DNA of 17,049 nt, taken from Pseudomonadota bacterium. Its GTDB lineage: Bacteria > BMS3Abin14. The notes under the pieces were generated by a model, which saw only the letters and a list, made by a program, of their open reading frames with translations, ran no database searches and was not told the origin of the DNA. The stretch is taken from contig QIFJ01000317.1 of the NCBI GenBank assembly GCA_003229755.1, forward strand, positions 1 to 17,049, read 5' to 3'. The position numbers and the translations under genes were made by a program. Below, piece by piece: positions 15,186 to 17,049 of the stretch (position 1 is its first letter; each line of letters starts with the position of its first letter).

Positions 15186-16019
15186 GTGGCTAAAAAAATG
15201 ATTATTGTTGATACTTCCGAATGCATTGCCTGCCGTGGCTGCCAGACAGCCTGCAAGCAGTGGAATAATTTATCAGCGGTTCTCACAGTGAACCGCGGCG
15301 GCTACGAGAACCCCCCGGACCTGGGGTACAACACCTATGTGAAAATTCGCTTCAACGAGAAGGAAGCTGGCGGAGATGTCAGATGGCTGTTCGGTCAGGA
15401 CAGATGCATGCACTGCACCGATGCCGGTTGTGAAATGGTCTGTCCTGTACCTGGTGCCATCACCCGTGATTCCAACGGAGCGGTGATCATCGATCAGAAC
15501 CTCTGCACAGGCTGCAAGTACTGCGTGTTTGGGTGCCCCTTCGATATTCCACGGTTTGACAGCGCCAACAAGGAAGGGTTCGGTAAGAACAGGGCCTTCA
15601 AGTGCACCATGTGCGCCGACAGGCAGGGAATGGGAATGGCCCCGGCCTGTACCAAGACCTGCCCTACGGGTGCTCTGACCTTTGCCGAGAAGGCCGATCT
15701 GCCGGATGTTTCAGCCAGGGCCAGGAAGGCTGGGATGACAGTTTATGATGGCGATGCCCTCAGCACCAATGTTGTATTTCTGCTGGAGGATAATCCCGAC
15801 GCTTATGGTCTGCCGGCCAAGCCTGCCATACCGACTCCCGCCTATCTGTGGCGGACTGTCATGAAACCGGTGGGTGTTGTAGCATTTGTTCTCGGTGTAC
15901 TGGCAGTGATAACCCACCTTGTGACTGTTGGTCCCAAGGAAGTTGAAGAAGGGGATGACACTCCGAGCTCATCACCCTATCAGGGAGGAGGTGGCAGCGA
16001 TGTCTCATCACCTCGTTAA
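15186..16019 (+). CDS. fdhB: Formate dehydrogenase iron-sulfur subunit (FDH-N beta type)
   Basis: This 277-residue electron-transfer subunit links FdhA to the membrane cytochrome. The GTG start at 15186 has GGGGGTG six bases upstream and is 16 bases after the fdhA stop. Sixteen cysteines in four sets give four [4Fe-4S] clusters: Cys13/16/19/23, Cys74/77/82/86, Cys107/110/113/117 and Cys140/143/155/159. One hydrophobic segment near the C-terminus (about residues 225-250, 'VGVVAFVLGVLAVITHLVTV') anchors it as in FdnH. After this comes a hydrophilic tail with a run of four Gly ('SSSPYQGGGGSDVSSPR') that is encoded by the ribosome binding site of fdhC. The tail overlaps fdhC by 20 bases. The family and complex assignment is firm. 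Confidence 0.93.
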   Translation: MAKKMIIVDTSECIACRGCQTACKQWNNLSAVLTVNRGGYENPPDLGYNTYVKIRFNEKEAGGDVRWLFGQDRCMHCTDAGCEMVCPVPGAITRDSNGAVIIDQNLCTGCKYCVFGCPFDIPRFDSANKEGFGKNRAFKCTMCADRQGMGMAPACTKTCPTGALTFAEKADLPDVSARARKAGMTVYDGDALSTNVVFLLEDNPDAYGLPAKPAIPTPAYLWRTVMKPVGVVAFVLGVLAVITHLVTVGPKEVEEGDDTPSSSPYQGGGGSDVSSPR

Positions 16020-16602
16020 GCGGTTCTCCTCGAAGGAGCGGTTGGTACACTGGACCAACATGTGCACATTCATAGTTCTGACTCTCACCGGTCTGGGACT
16101 CTACAGCCAAACGTTCTTCGGCCTGACATCCATTTTCGGCGGTGTGGATATGTCCAGAGTTATTCATCACTACGCCGGTCTGGTGTTCATCGCAACGACA
16201 TTCCTGATCTTCTTCCAGTGGTTCAAGGACTTCACAGCAGCAGGTGAGGATTCCCTCGGGGATGTGATTTCATCCTACATGAACCACGATTACGAGAGTC
16301 CTCCGTCAGGGAAGTTGAATGCAGGCCAGAAGCTTCTCGGCTTTATCGTGTTCAGTTTCGGTGTGATCATGGGACTGACCGGTATTTTCATGTGGTTCCC
16401 CGATTTGCTGGGACGCGGTATTCAGCAGTGGATGTACTTCCTGCATAACTTCGTGTTCATCCTCTTTATGCTGTTGATACTTCTTCATGTGTATCTTGGT
16501 ACCGCGGCCAGCCCCGGTACCTGGAGAGGCATGTATAAGGGTACGGTTACCAAGGCGTGGGCTAAGAAGCATCACGGAGCTTGGGATGGAGATGAAGTGT
16601 AG
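16000..16602 (+). CDS. fdhC: Formate dehydrogenase cytochrome b subunit (FDH-N gamma type)
   Basis: This 200-residue integral membrane protein has four helices (about residues 20-40, 55-75, 112-133 and 147-167). Histidines expected to hold two b hemes are visible: His17 ('RLVHW'), His56/His57 ('VIHHYAG'), His149 ('YFLHNF') and His163 ('LLHVYLG'). It takes electrons from FdhB and reduces the quinone pool. The ATG at 16000 follows GGAGGAGG (15984-15991) and overlaps the end of fdhB, so translation is coupled; a longer upstream frame would be read inside fdhB and is unlikely. It is the last gene of the operon, closed by a terminator. Confidence 0.92.
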   Translation: MSHHLVKRFSSKERLVHWTNMCTFIVLTLTGLGLYSQTFFGLTSIFGGVDMSRVIHHYAGLVFIATTFLIFFQWFKDFTAAGEDSLGDVISSYMNHDYESPPSGKLNAGQKLLGFIVFSFGVIMGLTGIFMWFPDLLGRGIQQWMYFLHNFVFILFMLLILLHVYLGTAASPGTWRGMYKGTVTKAWAKKHHGAWDGDEV

Positions 16603-16603
16603 A

Positions 16604-16684
16604 GTCACACCAAAGACATACTTAGCCGAAAAGGGGCTCGCCATTGGCGAACCCCTTTTCTTATCCAAAGGCCTTTGGTGTGAC
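16604..16684 (+). terminator. Terminator of fdhABC inside a 12-bp outer inverted repeat
   Basis: AAAAGGGG (16629-16636) pairs with CCCCTTTT (16652-16659), and TCGCC/GGCGA pair inside it (16638-16642 with 16646-16650) around the loop ATT. A perfect outer pair GTCACACCAAAG (16604-16615) and CTTTGGTGTGAC (16673-16684) encloses it. The self-complementary CCAAAGGCCTTTGG lies at 16665-16678. The stem works in both directions, suitable for ending the convergent - strand gene as well. Confidence 0.85.
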
Positions 16685-16685
16685 A

Positions 16686-16713
16686 GTTCCTGGTTTCTAG
16701 TTTCTTGTTTCTA
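16686..16713. repeat. Heptamer-repeat arm, copy 4 (single arm)
   Basis: Four heptamers (GTTCCTG, GTTTCTA, GTTTCTT, GTTTCTA) match the left arm of the hairpin at 10392. No inverse arm follows before the window ends. The remaining spacer to 16797 shows no feature. Confidence 0.65.
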
Positions 16714-16797
16714 GTAACCCCCATACTCCATTACACAAACACTCCCACCCGCCTGTCATGTCACTTCATGCATGAGTCCGCTCCCTATACTAATTGA

Positions 16798-17049
16798 CTA
16801 CGGACACAGATCACCATCCTCACAGACAGGAGCGATATATGTGTGCGCTCCAGCCGGTATGCCCGGGAAATTGATGCCTGCTCCTCCAAGAAGTGTCGGG
16901 AAGAAGATCACAGTAAGGTTGTTCTTGTTGAAAGTAAATGTGGCAGGCCCATAGGGTAGTTTCAATTCCTGTGAAACGGTTAAAGTGGTCGCGGCGACAG
17001 CTGCTGCGTATGTGTACGAAAGTGTAAACCCCTCGGCAGTAAACGTACC
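16798..17049 (-). CDS. Unrecognised protein, C-terminal end (runs off the window)
   Basis: On the - strand a frame is open from the window edge (17049) to TAG at 16800-16798, giving 83 C-terminal residues; the start lies beyond the window. The visible part has alternating hydrophobic and Thr/Ser/Ala-rich segments ('FTLSYTYAAAVAATTLTV', 'FTFNKNNLTVIFFPTLLGG') and ends 'YIAPVCEDGDLCP' with two cysteines six residues apart. The beta-strand-like composition suggests a secreted or surface protein, but I recognise no family. It converges on fdhC and could share its two-way terminator. A chance open frame of this length is possible. Confidence 0.5.
   Translation of the reverse strand, partial: GTFTAEGFTLSYTYAAAVAATTLTVSQELKLPYGPATFTFNKNNLTVIFFPTLLGGAGINFPGIPAGAHTYIAPVCEDGDLCP

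Noticed and set aside
14282..15286. Long antisense open frames (334 codons here, 306 codons at 12743-13663)
   Set aside because: They are shadows of fdhA codon bias, with low-complexity basic composition, no start signals and no family resemblance.

Overview
The window looks like part of the chromosome of an anaerobic, Gram-negative, respiring bacterium. The gene families and the palindromic intergenic repeats suggest a Desulfobacterota (deltaproteobacterial) lineage. That placement is inference from gene content and repeat style, not from a marker gene. Base composition looks moderate, with AT-rich intergenic stretches.

Layout. (1) Bases 1-4632: an envelope lipid/hydrophobe transport module on the + strand, made of an RND/MMPL exporter (5' end outside the window), a LolA-like periplasmic protein and an outer-membrane beta-barrel. 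(2) 4682-5232: a DUF2892 small membrane protein and a CsoR-type regulator with a G-tract operator in front. (3) 5252-5760: a 197-bp nested inverted-repeat element whose right arm supplies the last codons of a DciA/DUF721 gene on the - strand. (4) 5800-7280: two overlapping paralogous GntR/FCD regulators behind a promoter with a perfect TTGTATACAA-type operator. The second paralog carries a 21-bp tandem duplication in its DNA-binding wing. (5) 7281-11444: an FDH-N-like molybdopterin oxidoreductase (here called FdhA') bracketed by heptamer-repeat hairpins, then an fdhE broken by a frameshift. (6) 11445-12061: a gene-free 617-base stretch with a promoter-terminator unit that may make a small structured RNA, inside two copies of a palindromic repeat. 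(7) 12062-16602: fdhABC for a membrane-bound, periplasm-facing formate dehydrogenase whose catalytic subunit reads an in-frame TGA as selenocysteine. A strong terminator follows. (8) 16798-17049: the 3' end of an unrecognised gene on the - strand, running off the window.

How it works together. FdhA (Sec, Tat-exported), FdhB (four [4Fe-4S] clusters, C-terminal anchor) and FdhC (cytochrome b) form a standard FDH-N type complex that oxidises formate in the periplasm and passes electrons to the quinone pool. The most unusual element is FdhA'. It aligns to FdhA without gaps around the active site, but the residues equivalent to the Mo/W ligand Sec, the catalytic His and the catalytic Arg are Ser, Arg and Ala. 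It keeps the Tat signal and the proximal cluster cysteines. It is therefore either a pseudo-enzyme or an enzyme with different, serine-ligated chemistry. It sits beside a damaged FdhE maturation gene and behind two metabolite-type GntR regulators.
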